A stretch of 64,000 nt of DNA from Earliella scabrosa (lineage: Eukaryota > Basidiomycota > Agaricomycetes > Polyporales > Polyporaceae). A program made the translations under genes and the position numbers. The notes beneath the pieces were generated by a model. That model did not search any database, was not told where the DNA came from, and worked only from the letters and a program-made list of their open reading frames with translations. Below are positions 1 to 13,327 of this stretch, piece after piece. The first letter of the stretch is position 1. Every line of letters begins with the position of its first letter. The DNA is taken from assembly GCA_022605405.1 (NCBI GenBank), contig JABYQQ010000008.1, positions 558,001 to 622,000 on the forward strand, in the 5' to 3' direction.

Positions 1-3000
1 CCGGACTTGGCGTGAACCTTCTCACGCTTTCGGAAGACTACGCGTCGGCCGAGGCGTAGTAGTGAGTCGCAGCAGTGATCGCAGTAATACAAGCCGTGGT
101 GGTTAACCTTTGAAGGCGCGGCTACTGAAGACTGACCATGTTCGGCTTCATAGGGGGTTGGGAGGCTTAATGACGGTCATTGGAGCAATTGAACCATTGC
201 TGGGGTTATACTACCCGTTATGTCTGATTACATGTATGAGAAAGGCACTGCTGAGCAGGTCATGACCATTGCCACAAAGGCAACAACAAGCCAAAAATTG
301 CGTTGGAAGCATTTCTCGAGCAAAGCTCGCATACAGCTCCTGGTCAGCACACTTTCGAGCACAGCAGGACCACACTGTGCTCCCTCGCATCTGCCATCGT
401 CCCTGATAGCAGAGAACTATTCGACCACGCAAATGACCCAACTCCTGCTCCCCGTACTTGCCCCGGTTGCCCGAGGGGTTCCGCCACCACACCCTGCTGC
501 CAGACATGTGCCTGCACCTCATTGGGCCAAGGACAGCACATGATATGTACCGGAGATAAGCGTCGCCCAAGCATGAAGACCGCCGTCAGGAACTGGGGAT
601 GAGACCCTCTCGCAAACCACCAAGGGCTGCGCTCAGAGTACTGCTCGCAGTGCATGCAACACGTCAACCGGTTCCCTCCGCCTTCCGGTGCGTGACACTC
701 ACCAGCCCCAGCGCGCACATGAAGCACAGTTTACCACAACTCCTCACCAGCCACCCTACACATCACTCCCGTCCACACCTCGCGCCCGACGCAAGCAACA
801 CCGACCAGGGAACACAGCACAACGGCCGACTGCACTGCCCACACGCCGGACGAACCGAACGTGCTTTCCTCCAGCGACATCGAGAACGAATCTCTGTTGG
901 GGCATCCCGCAGGAACCGCAACTTCGCTGGACGGTAGGCGGAGTCTGACGCCGCTGCACAGGTCCTTTACCGGGCGCCACGTAGGGGGAGAGAATGGCGA
1001 GAGCGGTACCAGGTAGCTGGGTCAGCAGAGAGGGTTAGCCGTGCCTGCACACGCAGGGTTTCCCGTGCTGGCAAGCATAAGAAAGGGCGGAGAAGAAGCC
1101 GGTTAACGCGCGCAAAGCACAGGTCTTCGCAGTCGTGCCCAAATAACGAGGGTGATCCCGAGTCCTTCCAACAGCTCAGAGGCTTGGGTGGGTGCTGACG
1201 GGTATCTGCGCAGTACGCGCCGTCGCAGAGCAAAGTCTGAGCAGCTGAATCATCGAAGAGTGGTGGGAGCCGAGTATGTGCGCAGCGGACAACAGAGCCC
1301 GCCTTCCTGTGGTGGAAGGGCGAGAGTTGAGGGCGACTGAACAGGCGCGAAGGAGCTATACGTACGACAGACACGAAGCCCGCCGCCGCACATCCGCTCC
1401 CCCCTGCACGTATCTTCCAGGCCAACAGAGGACGCACCTGTCCCTCAAACACCGGAGCCAGAGCACATGGGCACCCGGAACCTCTCCTGGTCCAACCTGC
1501 AAATTGAGCTGCTTCTGCATCTTCCTGTATTGTCTCTTGATGTCCACATCGGAAGTGCACACTCCGTACTCCAGTGCATCAGCGCTGCGAAGCCATGCCT
1601 CTTTTGCTGCGCATGCCAGCGCTTCCAGGGACCTGCTCTGCACGACGGCGGTCCTGAGAAGGGACCGCGCATAGCGCAAAGCCTCCTGCGGCGAGCGAAA
1701 GGCGGCGCAAACCTCGCCGGGGTTGAGAGTCGCCCTCACACGGAACCCTGCGGCCCAAGGACGACCCTCGCGAGTGAGTCCCAGGGGACTCTGGATCCGC
1801 TGTGCTCTGTGCGGGTGCCCTGCTACTCCGTGGAGTGGGAGTGCGCGCCGTGGAAGGATGCGCAGGGATGTTGAGGTCCGAGCAGGAGGCACCAGACGCA
1901 GAATCAAGGAGAGGAGCAATGGAAGGCAAAATGGACCAGATAAGGTCTGTGCGTGGCCAACCTGCCGTTTCCCGGCCGTGGAGACTGCCAGTCCAGTGTG
2001 CGTGACCCACTCACCCTTGAGAGAGTACCCACGAAGGTCCCGCGACGCTTCCCTGGTGTCCGTGAACGAAGTCCGCCCCTAGCAAGGAGGGATCTCGCGC
2101 GTGCCGACGTCGCTTGCCCTCTCTGACACTACCAGCCCATCTGCGGAGCACGCGTACGAAACGGTGCCCTGTGCGTGGCAGATTTTGGGACAAGCAGGAG
2201 CAAAGGCGGGGTCCCGAAGCAACGCTAGCGGAGATCTGTGTGTTCTGCCATGGTAGGGAGGACTGTGGCTCATGCACGAGACACGTTCCGAGGATGCGAT
2301 AGGGAGTCTCTCAAGGGGTCATGGCGGGCAAGGATCTGGTACTGGCACACGACACGAGAGCGACACAACTCACGGGATTCAGACGACGTAGACGTGCGTA
2401 CCTGTCTACCAAACCACCCGTACGCAATGGAGTGGCATTGCTCGACCACGTAGCGCTCCCATAGCGCGCACGTCCCAAGGCAGATTTCGAGCACAGCGAG
2501 TCCGAATAGAACTTAGGGTTAGATCTCACTCCGGGTTAGAGAGTGGAACATGTGGCTGAGGCGACGCGTCTGCGACCGGTAGAGTAGCAGCAGGCGACGT
2601 GGACGAGGACCCGGAGCGTTGTAGGCCGTCGGAAGAGAGCAGGAGCAGGCCCAGTCGCAGTGACCTTGGGTGGAGAGGAAGAAGAGGATGTGCCGGCATC
2701 GCGAGTGTCGTCGTCGAGAACAAGCCGTCCAAGACTCGAGTCGACCTCGCGTGCCCATGTCTGCTGGCAAGCGCCCGGTAAACAACGCGTAAACACAAGC
2801 CACAAGCGCGTCTCCGGAGTCTGCCGAACGTCCCAGAGCGCCCGCGCTGGAATCATGACTAGGCGCCCATGGAAGCTTGACGAGAGCCACACTGCCAGTC
2901 GCTGTTAGTCTGAGTCTTGCTTGCTTTGCACCAGTAGCTTGCTGTTGACACCCCTCGCCCTCTGCTCTTTTGCACATGTCTGGTATGGCTGCTGTGTTTA

Positions 3001-3036
3001 TAGCTGCTTTCTTGCGGACTTTGACTCAACGCGACC
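1..3036. other. Region without a supported gene
   Basis: About 3 kb with only short overlapping open frames on both strands and no recognisable domain, tRNA or terminal repeat. The most protein-like stretch is on the minus strand at roughly 1490-1700 (residues such as SPQEALRYARSLL and DIKRQYRKMQKQLNL), but it has no convincing start, no neighbouring exons and no family I recognise; it could be a gene relic. The last few hundred bases before 3037 presumably hold the BUB3 promoter. Confidence 0.5.
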
Positions 3037-4508
3037 ATGATTGCAGACCAACTCGAACTCGCGTCGCCTCCGTTCGATAGCGTGTCGTCTGTGCGTTTTT
3101 CGCCGACGAGTCCATCACACTTACTTGTATCATCATGGGACACGGTGAGTGGCGTTTGTTATGCACAAGAATGGGGCTGGCGGGGCTGGCGGAGGCGGCA
3201 TGCGGGAGGATGGTGGATCAGGGGATGGGGGAGGCTGGGAGGTGTGTCCTCTAGTCCAGCACGCTCATCTTTCTTCTCAGACCGTGCGATTCTACGATGT
3301 CGCCACCAACGAACAAAAATCAAAATACGACCACCGAGCAGCGGTCCTAGCTTGCTGCTTTTCTGATGCCACACACGCCTTCAGCGGCGGACTCGATACC
3401 TCCGTCAGAGAGTGCGTGACCTTTCCTTTTCTCCAAGCACTCCTCCGTGCGCTTACGTGTCTTCCCGCATATACAGACTAGACCTCGACACCGAGAAGAT
3501 TAACCACCTTGGCCAACATTCTGACGCAATCTCAAGCATGAACTACTCCCGTGACTACAGTGTGTACCTTTCCCTGCCTCCTGTATCCTAGCTGACGTCC
3601 TCGTACTCGTTTGTCTTCAGACTCTTTGGTTACAGGGTCCTGGGACAGGACATTGAGACTATGGGATTCTCGTGCACCAAATCCGCAGCAGCATTCGCAA
3701 GAGCTCCCAGAACGCGTGTACAACATGGACCTCGTCAACCACATCCTCGTCGTTGCAATGGCAAGCCGTCTCTTCCACATATTCGACATCCGCAAAATGG
3801 ACTCGGCCGCCCAGACGCGGGAGAGCAGCTTGAAGTTCATGACTCGTGCGCTTGCGTGCATGCCCGACGCACAGGGTATGTGTCCATTTCAATCTCCATT
3901 TGCGGAGGCGAGATGTAATCGTGTGCGATATCTGCGCAGGCTATGCGACCGGATCGGTCGAGGGGCGCATCGCTGTGGAGTACTTTGACCCCAGCCCCCA
4001 GATTCAAGAGAAGAAATACGCATTCAAGTGCCACCGACAGACCATCGACGACGTCGATCATGTATGGCCCGTCAACGCTCTCGCATTCCATCCCGTGTAT
4101 GTGCCCCTTCTTGTTCGCCGTCCTCCCCCTTGCGACATCTACCGCTCTGACTCATGATTGACGATTTCTTGCCCTGCGTTTGTAGCTATAGCACATTCGC
4201 TTCGGCCGGATCGGACGGCACGGTCTCGATCTGGGATCACAAGTCCAAGAAGCGGCTGCGGCAGTACCCGAAGTACAACTCACCCGTACCGTCCATCGCG
4301 TTCAACTGCGACGGCTCCAAGCTTGCGGTGGGCGTCAGCTATACGTGGGAGGAGGGCGAGGAGGGCGCGAAGACCGCCGAGCGGCCTGCTGTCTTCATCA
4401 AGAACGTTGGGGAGGAAGTCAAGGTGCGTCAACGTACGTTATGTAAATCTTTCGAGAGACTGACCGTAGATCGGCTACTAGCCCAAAGGCTGGACGGCGC
4501 CAAGCTAA
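3037..4508 (+). CDS. BUB3: Mitotic spindle checkpoint protein BUB3 (WD40 protein)
   Basis: WD40 propeller protein that binds the GLEBS motifs of BUB1 and MAD3/BUBR1 and brings them to kinetochores in the spindle assembly checkpoint. I read seven exons: 3037-3144, 3281-3411, 3477-3559, 3621-3875, 3940-4096, 4186-4423, 4482-4508. All introns are GT-AG and the phases match, giving 332 residues, close to yeast and human BUB3. WD-type blades are visible as [32 protein letters not shown] and [12 protein letters not shown], and the segment [20 protein letters not shown] with the following FASAGSDG is typical of the BUB3/RAE1 family. The length and absence of the longer RAE1 N-terminus favour BUB3. 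The tiny last exon encodes PKGWTAPS. Its 3' end converges with the aminopeptidase gene. Confidence 0.93.
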
Positions 4509-5113
4509 GCGCATTTCGGCAGTCCTATTCTGGTGCGGAGTCCTGCTATGCCTGTTGTATTCACCACATGCTCTGAGTGCAGCGTGGTCGATGTAACTTA
4601 CCTGAATCTGCCGTGCTTACGGTGTGGCCTGCCTGTGACGATGTATGTATTCGTACGCTCCCTTGCGAGACGGAGGCGAGAGGCTGACATCATAGACGGG
4701 CGAGCTTGCCTTTCCACACATCCTCGATACGTACGACCGATACTTTACTCCCTGCTGCAACTAGATCAGCCACGAGAACACCCAAACGGGAGTTGGACCG
4801 GAGGGGTCTTGTTTTGAGTCGTTCAATCTGGTCTGTCACTTCGAACGCTGGAGTACCGCTGCTCAGAAGAGAAAGCTCTGCAAGCTCACACCTGTTCGCG
4901 AGCAATACAGGAACAAACCTATGCGGTCGTTTGCGAGATCACATACGCCGAATGAAATCAGTGACGTCTCTCTTGTGCAGGACGTTACAATACTCTCACG
5001 GACGCTAGCGAACGACATGGTCAAGGTAGTTCACCCAGGGTCTTCAATGTCACGAGAGGAGTGGACTTGTTGTGCATCGGCTAGTATACAGTAGAGGCTG
5101 TAGGTCGGACAAT
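4509..5113. other. Convergent intergenic region
   Basis: Six hundred bases between the 3' ends of BUB3 and the aminopeptidase gene. Short open frames on both strands show no family signature. It presumably carries both 3' UTRs and poly(A) sites; nothing else is evident. Confidence 0.5.
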
Positions 5114-8100
5114 TCACAGCTTCGATTCTCGCTTCTCCAGCCACTGGGTCAGCTCGTTCGTCGAGCGCTGCCATGATGCTCAGCCATCGAGCTATACGAA
5201 TACGACCCACAGGAGACATACCTTGACCCATGCCGAGCGAGATTTGATCGAGTCCAGTGTCTGCTTGAGCGCCATGTCGAACTTCGAGGTGTCCTTGTCC
5301 TGCACACAACCAAAATCACAGTTATCATCCGGTCAGGCTGCTTGTGCACAGCATCAAGCAGGGCATTACCTTGAAGAACGCCGCGGTATCCTCGTAGTCC
5401 TTGTCGGAAGAGAAACCACCGAAGCAGATCTGACGAGGCAGCGGTGAGACCAGTAATCAACCACATCGGCGTCGTCGTGCCCACCTCTGTCCAGCGGATG
5501 AGTCCAAAGTTCCCAGCGTACCGCTTCTCGAACTGGATAAATCGGCAAGTATCAGAACAGCATCAGGCGCCACACATCATCCTGGTTCACTCACCGTAGC
5601 GAAGTGCTCCTTGAACTTCTCCACCAAGAATCGCCGAGTCGCGAAGTTCATGTGCAGCCCCCGAGCATAGTAGAACGTGTCCTGATCCCGAGCCTCGTTG
5701 AGGATGAACGTGAACGTCTCCTCTGCGAGGCCGAGGTCCTTGTTGGCGCCCATCGCCCTCATCGCAGAGAGGCCCTGGAACGGGTTCTTCGGCTTTGCCG
5801 CCATGCGCTTCACGGCTTCCCACTCTGGTCGGCCGCCCTCTTCCACAGCCTGGTACAGAGCCGGCTCAGCGTGGGCTACTCAGAGGCGTAAGACGAACTC
5901 GCTCACAATCCTGAATGTGACAGCCGTTAGGTCGCTAGGGATCTTCGAGTCGTCGCCAGTCTTCAGGAAGTGGTCGAACCGGCTCTTGAGCTCATCCACG
6001 ACCCTAGATCGACAGCGCGCGTCAGGGTGGCATTGAATGCACCATCGGTAGAACTCACCATGGGTCACCTGCATCGGCAGCCTGCTGGATCGCAGTGGTC
6101 CTTAACTGCTGCACGTCGTACGAGTCCGATTCTGAGTATTCGAAGCCATATTCCTTGACCAGCGGGACGAACAGCTCCTACGGCGGAGTGTGAGTGCATC
6201 TAGTGAAAATTGATAGCAGAGGGCGTGACATACCCTCCTAAACGCGTCCAGCTTCTCTACAACTTGCGGGTGCTCCCACCATGTCGAGACGATGGCCGAG
6301 AGGCTAGAGGCGATAGTGCTCCATACCAGATCTGTAACATGTGTGTCGTCAATCATCTATGGGGTACACAAGAGGACCGATGGACTGCTCACGTTCTTTC
6401 TCATCACGGAGCGCCTTGACGAGGTCCAAGTTACTGCTAACAGGGGCGTAGCCCGCCCGCGCGAGGGTCAACGAATCCGAGATGAGCCCCATCCTGTCCG
6501 AGAGCGAGAACGGGGAGTTCTTCGCAGCTGCTTGTTCGCCGAGCTTGGCGACACGCTCTGCGGAATACTTCAACACATCTGATAATGTATCAGCGCAGAT
6601 GACACAGGGAGAATGAGGCGCGACTCACAAAAGCCGGTAGTGTCCGCGTTGAGTTTGAACGTCTTGCTGGTGTCCAATGGTATGAACTTCTCGCGCTCGT
6701 CCAGGAGGATGTCTTTGTTCACTACAGCCGTGCCGTCATCAGAAACTGTGAGGATGTTGAGGGGGATAGTCCTGTATGTTTATCGGTCAGGAGAACGAGG
6801 GCACTAGCGATATCGATAAATGAGGACACACCAGATAGTCTCGTTGTCCTTTGGTTCTGCAGGTCCGGTCTCTAAGAACCGGTCTTGACGGACGTGGATG
6901 CCGCCCTCCTTTTCGGTGACCGTGACAACAGGGTATCCCATCTGAGAACGTAACGGCGGTCGATCTTATCCCAGTACCACATTTGCCAGTGAGGACTAAT
7001 CTCACCTTTTTCACCCAGTTGTCCATCATCTTCGGTATATCGAGGTCTAATAGATGTCAGATTCCTCGCTAACAGCCCTTCCTTCAACAAAAAACGAACC
7101 TGTTGCGGCTTGGATGCCCTCCCAGAGATCCTTTGTGACGCTGTTCTTGTACAGGTGCTTCTTCAGGTAGATCGAGACACCCTTGAGGAAGCGATCCTCT
7201 CCGACATAGCTGGCCAGCATGCGGAGGACTATAAACCATTAGATGACGTTCAAAGGTACTTGATTCGGGGAGCTCACCTGACGCGGCCTTGGCATACGAC
7301 AAGTGGTCGAAGATCTACCAGTGGGCAATTTTTGTGAAGCGAACGCTACCCAGGGAACGGAAGGAGTCCCATACCTGATTCACCATGTTCGCGTCGGGGC
7401 AGTCCACCTCGATAGGGTGGGACGAGAGTTTCGCATCCAGCGCACGAGCTTGGAAGAAGTGCGTCATCAGGAAGTTGGAATCAAGCTTCCACTCGGGGAA
7501 CACTCTATGACATAATTGAGTAATTGGTATCGGCTATCTCGGTTCACATACTTGTCTGTTGTGAGGTCAGCAGAGCAATAGGACAAGAAATGAGCAGCAA
7601 CACTCACCAAGGATGATTTTCTCGCCCATCTATCTCACATGACGTCTCCGTTAGTGTACAACTGACTGACAACACTGGATGTCCACCTACGAGCGTAGCG
7701 AACCCTAAGATGGCAAATAGTCAGCACCGAGGAGAAGTAACACAGACTGCGCAATACCTTCGTTCAGGTACAGGTTATCCCACCACTCCATCGTCGTGAT
7801 GTTGCCGAACCTACAGGAGATTTTCAGCCTCTCTACTATGACCGGTCTCGGATACCAAGTGATCTATATGTACCACATATGAGCGACCTCGTGGCTCTGA
7901 GTTGTGGCGATGTTTTGCTTGGAGTGGATGTCTGCAGACTTGGGGTCTAGCAGAAAGGCTGACGTCCGTCCAGTGATGAGACCCTGACAGTGCGGCATGA
8001 ACATAACCACGGAGCACATGTTCCCGACCGCCATGACATACCCAGTTCTCCATAGCGCCAGAATCAAAGTCGCTGGCCTTCACATGGTGTTAGATAACTG

Positions 8101-9286
8101 CACCATTATCCAGAAATCACCGTACTTACGACCAAGGTATCGAGCTTGGGCAGAGGATACTCGATATCAAACACCTGTTCGTAGAGTGGGAGGACCATGC
8201 GCTTGATGTCAAGGGCAAACTGCGCCTGCGAGATATTATCGGAGGTAGCTATAGTAAGAGTTCAGCATGTCTGCCATCACCTAGACCGCCGGCTCTCTTA
8301 CTGTAGATGCGCAGCGGCCGAATCTTGCCAGAGAGCGGGCTCTTGTACGAGCTCTCCAGATACTCGAACGGCCCATTCGCGTATGCGACGAGGTACGTCG
8401 AGACCTGTCCGACAGCCACAGACGTCAGCACCTGCAGCCCGCCATCTGACCGATCGCCAAAAGTCGCCATACCGGAGGAGTGGTCTCAAACTTGGTGACC
8501 TTCCACTGTCCGGCATCTGCCAACGTGCTCATCTTCTTCGCAAGCCACGAGTCCTTGGCTACGCTCTCGGGGCGGTACACCTCGTCCGAAATGGCGGGCA
8601 TGTTGCTCAAGTTGACCGAGTTGACGCGGGAGACGAGCGTGACCGCAAAGGTCGCCTTGAGGAGCGGCTCATCCCAGCACGGGAACGCCCGCCTTGCAGC
8701 CGTAGGCTAGAGAGCACCAAAAACAAACAATTTAGTGGGCCCGACCACAGACTCTGGGGGTAGACCTCCTGTACCTCGAACTGCGTGAGCGTGTACTTGA
8801 TCTTGCCATCGGGGCCGCCAGTGGAGCGATAGTACCCCAGCATGTCCCCAGTCAGCTCGCCCTTGAACGCGACCGAGAGCCGGGCCTTCGAGCCCGCCGG
8901 GAGCGCCTTGGCAAACGAGAAAGTCCCCCGCTCGTTCGTCTCGTCGAACTCCCTAGCGGTCGCATTCTGGACCTCTGCAGCGCCGTCCGACGTCCCAGAC
9001 TGGAGCGAGACGTCGCCGAGCTCCAAGCTGGCCGTGTTGAGCACGAGCTTCGCGGTTTCCTCCTTCACGTCCAGACTGTGGAAACGGGTAGCACGCACAC
9101 GTCAGCACTCAAAATCGACCACAGAAGCTGCGCGCAGGGAAGTGCCACGTACTCGACGTGAACGACGCCCTCGAACTTGTTGTTGTCGAGGTCGGTCCAG
9201 ACGGTGAGGTCATAGTGGCTCGGCTTCACGTCCGTCGGAAGCCTGTAATCCTGTGCGGATGCACCCGGAGTGGTAGACGCAGACAT
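5114..9286 (-). CDS. M1 family zinc aminopeptidase (APE2/puromycin-sensitive type)
   Basis: Gluzincin exopeptidase that removes N-terminal residues from peptides, probably in the cytosol because no signal peptide is visible. The start at 9286 (MSASTTPGASAQDYRLP) fits family N-termini (LPTDVKPSHYDLTVWTDL); a frame extension to 9328 adds residues unlike the family. The exopeptidase motif GAMENW lies at about 8042-8059, followed after an intron by GLITGRTSAFLL. The zinc motif HEVAH is at 7879-7893. The third zinc ligand is the Glu of NLYLNEGFATL, split by an intron near 7760. The C-terminal ERAP1-like helical region ends ELTQWLEKRESKL. The gene is cut by some 20 short introns; exon ends I placed include 9153 (exon 1) and the last exon ending in TGA at 5114. 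The estimated length of roughly 890 residues is normal for the family. Confidence 0.92.
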
Positions 9287-10132
9287 GGTGAGTGGATGGG
9301 CAGCAATCGAGCAATGCCGAAGTTGCAAAAGGGGTGCGGCACGCGCTATCCGTGCTAGTCTAGATCTGTTCTGGCCGGAACGGGGACCACGTGGGGTCAG
9401 AGGGAGCGGAAGCGGAGTGTGGGTGCTACTGGTGTTATAGCTAGCGCCAGCGAGAGACCTTGGGGAGTCGTGGGCTAGAGCAGGAGAGGAGGATCCGGCA
9501 AGGGACTGAGCAGTCGGACAAGATGCTACAGGCCCTCATGTGGACAATCGGGATATATCAGGACAGCGGCGAGATGTAGGTGTCTATGTACGATCGCACT
9601 CGGCTATCGCCGTCCGGGTCCCTCTCTCGCTTACCACTTGCCACCCGGCAGGCAGGCGCACACAGGAGAACGTGCAAGTCAATGCCATCACACCAGGATA
9701 GCGGGCATAATCGGGCAATGGTGCCCTGAGATTTACAGTAGCAAGTATTTAGGTACATCCAATCGACCGAATCCGTCACTCAACAACGGCCGACGTTGAC
9801 ATCCGCGACGAGCGCGGTGCAGTCCATTATACCACACCCGCCCTAATGTCACTGGGGGGTACGGGTGCGTGGCTATCACAACGGCGAGAGAGAAAAAAGA
9901 GGTACAGCGAAGAACAGAGGGAGGCATGTAATAAACAGACACTAACGATCGCGCGTCATTCTCAACTAGGCGTGCGGGGCGGGGACAGTGGCATGAGGGG
10001 CGAAGAAAGCAGACAAAACGTTAGAAAACATGAAAAAAGTAAGATAGGCGGACGACAGGGGATAGGGATAGGGATGATAAGACAGGAAAGGAAAAGCAAG
10101 AAGACGACAGGGAGCGCGAATGGCGCCAGTCT
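9287..10132. other. Intergenic region (aminopeptidase promoter, HECT ligase 3' end)
   Basis: About 850 bases between two minus-strand genes. It should contain the aminopeptidase promoter on the 9287 side and the ubiquitin ligase 3' UTR on the other. The plus strand at 9890-10120 is purine-rich (pyrimidine-rich on the minus strand). No coding signature was seen. Confidence 0.5.
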
Positions 10133-13100
10133 CTATTCTTGACCGAACCCGACCGTTTCCCTGCAAACATAGTTGATCAGCACCTTCCTTCGGTCACTCA
10201 TAGATGCGAGACTCACTCTACGGCCCAAGTCAACTTCTGCTCCAGCGTCTCGTAATCCTTGTACGGCGGCAGGTCGATACGGTTGAAGCACGTATGACTC
10301 TTTGGCAACTGGTTCGGGTCGCCCGACTTCTCGATCGTGAACCGACGCGGCCCGTCGGACCCTTGCAAGTCCTTGAACCCGTTGACGGGAATACGCGAGG
10401 TCCCGGTCGCGAACTGCAGCAAGCGGGACTTGCGCTCGGGCGGCCAGCTCCGCACGCACTTCCAGAACCACTGCACGACCTCGTCGTTGACCTCGTATCC
10501 ACGGTAGTCCGTGAACTTGATCCAGTCGTCGCTGCAAAAGGCGTCAGCGACTGTAGGAACGGAGACAAGTACGCAATGCTACTTACACGTCGATCTCCGA
10601 CATACCACCGATGAGCAACTCCAGCTCGCGCTCGTCGAAGACGTTGATCAAATCTTGCGGGATGAGCTCGCTGAAGCCGGACATGAAGGCGTCAAACTGC
10701 TCCTTCACGCGCTTCGAGATACGGTACTCGACGATGGCGTTCACGTAGTCCTTCTTGTTCTCTTCCGTGACGGGGATGTCCGCGCCTCCGGGCTTGAGCT
10801 CGACCGTGACCATCTCGCCAAAGCGCTCCTCCGTCGTCGTGAACGTCTCATCGATGACGTCAGTGATGTCGTTCTCGCTGCGGAGGGGGTTAGTGCGTGA
10901 CGACAACGATGATCGCAGGAGACACGTACAGCATCCAGGTGAGACCACGGTGCAACTCGGCATCCACGCTCTCCAGGTCCGCAAGCGTGACCTTCTTGCG
11001 GAGGATCATCTTGTAGAACGCCGTGACGAAGTACGCGTCCAGGAAGCGTCGGTGGAAGATACCCAGACCCAAGCACCGACCGATGAACTTGAAGTAGTTC
11101 AAGTGCTCGGGGTTGACACCGGAAGCAGGGTTGATCTGGAGGGTGTAGTTGTCGTGCGCGGAGTACTCGAACAGACAGTAGAAGGGGTTGAACATCTCGT
11201 GGGAGAGGAGGAAGAAGAACTCCCTGTACGTACGAACGTCAACGGCAATTCCGGTCTAACTTCAGCAGTATCACGCACCTGGAAAGACCACCGTAGTCCA
11301 GACCATCCTCACCCTCGAACTTGATCATGAGACGCTTCTTGAGGTCGTTCGGCGTCTGGCGCATAATCTCCGCGTAGCTGTCCTCGAAGATATGGTTACG
11401 TCGGACCTTGATCTGGCAGTTACCAGGCTGGTTGCGCATCGCCGGCTGGCTGCGGAAGTAGATGAGCTTCCGACGGAAGTCACGTTTGTACTGTGGGACG
11501 TTCGCATCGAGCGTCGAGGGCAGACGGGGGTCGTCCCAGGTCGTCGTCTTCGTGTTGTGGTCCACGAAGTAAACACGGGCAGTGGAGGTGAGTCGCATTT
11601 CCCATCCGGACGGCAAAGGTCCGAGTTGAGAGATCGTCTGGGGCTGAAGAGCAGAGTTCTGGCCGTTCGGGCCCATGACACGGATGACGGTCTGACGACG
11701 AGGATCAACCCATGTTGTCGTGCGGGTGTTGTGGTCGACATAGTAAGGTCGTCCCTGGAGAGTGTGACGCTCCTCCCACCCAGCAGGTAGAGGACCAAGC
11801 CCTCCTGCCGCAGAAGCTGCATTGGCAGCCGGAGGGGGGGCCTGCTGTTCTTGGCCAGTGACTGAGCCAGCACGTGCCACACCAGGGTTGTTTGCTTCCA
11901 GCATGTCGTCAGCGAGAATGCGCCGGTTGTGCTGGTTGCGAGCAGCGTTGGTCTCGCCATCTTGTGTGTTCGTGTTGACAGTCTGATTGGCAGACGGGCG
12001 GTGCCAGGTGGTCGTTCGGGTGTTGTGGTCAACGTAGTAGGTGCGCCCAAGAGGATCGATGCGTCGCTCCCAGCCATTAGGGAGAGGGCCATACTGGTCC
12101 TCATGGGGGTTGAAGTTCCGGGTCTGGGCGTTGTTGTTCGACGCGGTGTGCGCAGTCGCACTAGCATTGGTAGTGGTCGGGGTCTGGGATGGTGCAGGAG
12201 TCGCAGCGGCAGGGCCACCAGTACTCAATGGACGAGCAGGAGCGGCAGCTGGCTGTGTCTGCTCGGGGTCTGAAGCGGGCGCAACGTGTGGAACGGGCAT
12301 GGTGATATGACCTTCGTGGCCGGAGGGAGAGGTTGCACTCGGTGTGCGGGAAAGGGAGCTGCCAGCAGCAAGATTGGTGTTGCTGGCACTCGCAGAATTG
12401 CCAGCGATTGATATGTTTCCAAGCGCCTCAGTAACACCGTTGACTTGAGAAGGCCCGGGGTTGCTGATCGGCTGGCTGACATTAGTTGACAGGTATATGA
12501 TGAGCTTCCCATGGACGACGAGGTTATCGTTAGACTTCTTCAAGTCCAAAGTAAGCATCTCTGCAGGGGCACGTCTAGTCAGCAAACCAAATACACGTGC
12601 GGACTGGGTTCATCCGGGAGCAATCGGCGGGTAGTGGCGCAGAGGAATTGTGGCCAATGAGCCCCACGGACGATCTGTGAGCGCATGGAATCAGCCCATC
12701 CCAATCCTCCAACGATGCTGCAGGATGGCAGCTTGCGGACGATGGTATGCGTCATCGTATCCGGAGGTGGGATAGCGGATGTTGTGGACGGACGCCCACG
12801 GCGGCAGAGAAGGGGCGCAAAACTGCGGACAAACCCAGCCGAGAGGACTGAGGGACGCACCGTGGCCACCCAACTCCAGGTCAATCACATCGGCGACCTT
12901 GACGTTCACCACACCCAGGAAACCCTGGTCCCGCTTCTTGAACTTGCGCTGGTCGAAGATCTGGACTGCGATCACAGAGTTCTCCTTCACCGTGCTACAA
13001 GGCAATGAGCGAGCGAGATAGAGCGATGAGTGAGGCGGCGCACATGTCAAAGCTCTCGTTCCAGTACGGGTTGAGAGTCTTCTTCATCACACTGGTGGTG

Positions 13101-13327
13101 TGGGTCTGTTCGGCATCGACAGTAATGACGGCGAAGGGGTCTGGAAGACGGAAGACCTCGCGCTTCGACAAGCCATCTGCGGCCACCACTGGGAGCAAGT
13201 GAGCGGGGAACTAGGTCGCTGAACAGACCATCGTACCTGTAATCCTGATGCGCTTCCTGCAAGGAGGTGAGATAGGGCGGAGGATGGGGAGAGGGCGTAC
13301 TCACGGGGCACCCTGTGTCGCCGACAT
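10133..13327 (-). CDS. RSP5: HECT E3 ubiquitin ligase, Rsp5/NEDD4 type (C2-WW3-HECT)
   Basis: Ubiquitin ligase that recognises PY-motif clients and adaptors through WW domains and acts in endosomal sorting, transporter turnover and transcription control. The protein starts MSATQGAP, then KRIRIT and [19 protein letters not shown], the beginning of a C2 domain that is split over four exons: 13305-13327, a 20 nt exon 13237-13256, one starting at 13188, and one starting at about 12994 ([15 protein letters not shown]). A Ser/Asn-rich linker follows. Three WW domains are clear: [40 protein letters not shown] and [20 protein letters not shown]. The HECT domain begins near [13 protein letters not shown]. 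The catalytic cysteine sits in [14 protein letters not shown] (codon 10288-10290), and the last exon encodes ETVGFGQE. The domain order and the C-terminus match Rsp5 closely. Confidence 0.96.

Noticed and set aside
2505..2545. TTAGGGTTAG motif, possible telomeric repeat
   Set aside because: Fewer than two repeat units; not a telomere or interstitial array.
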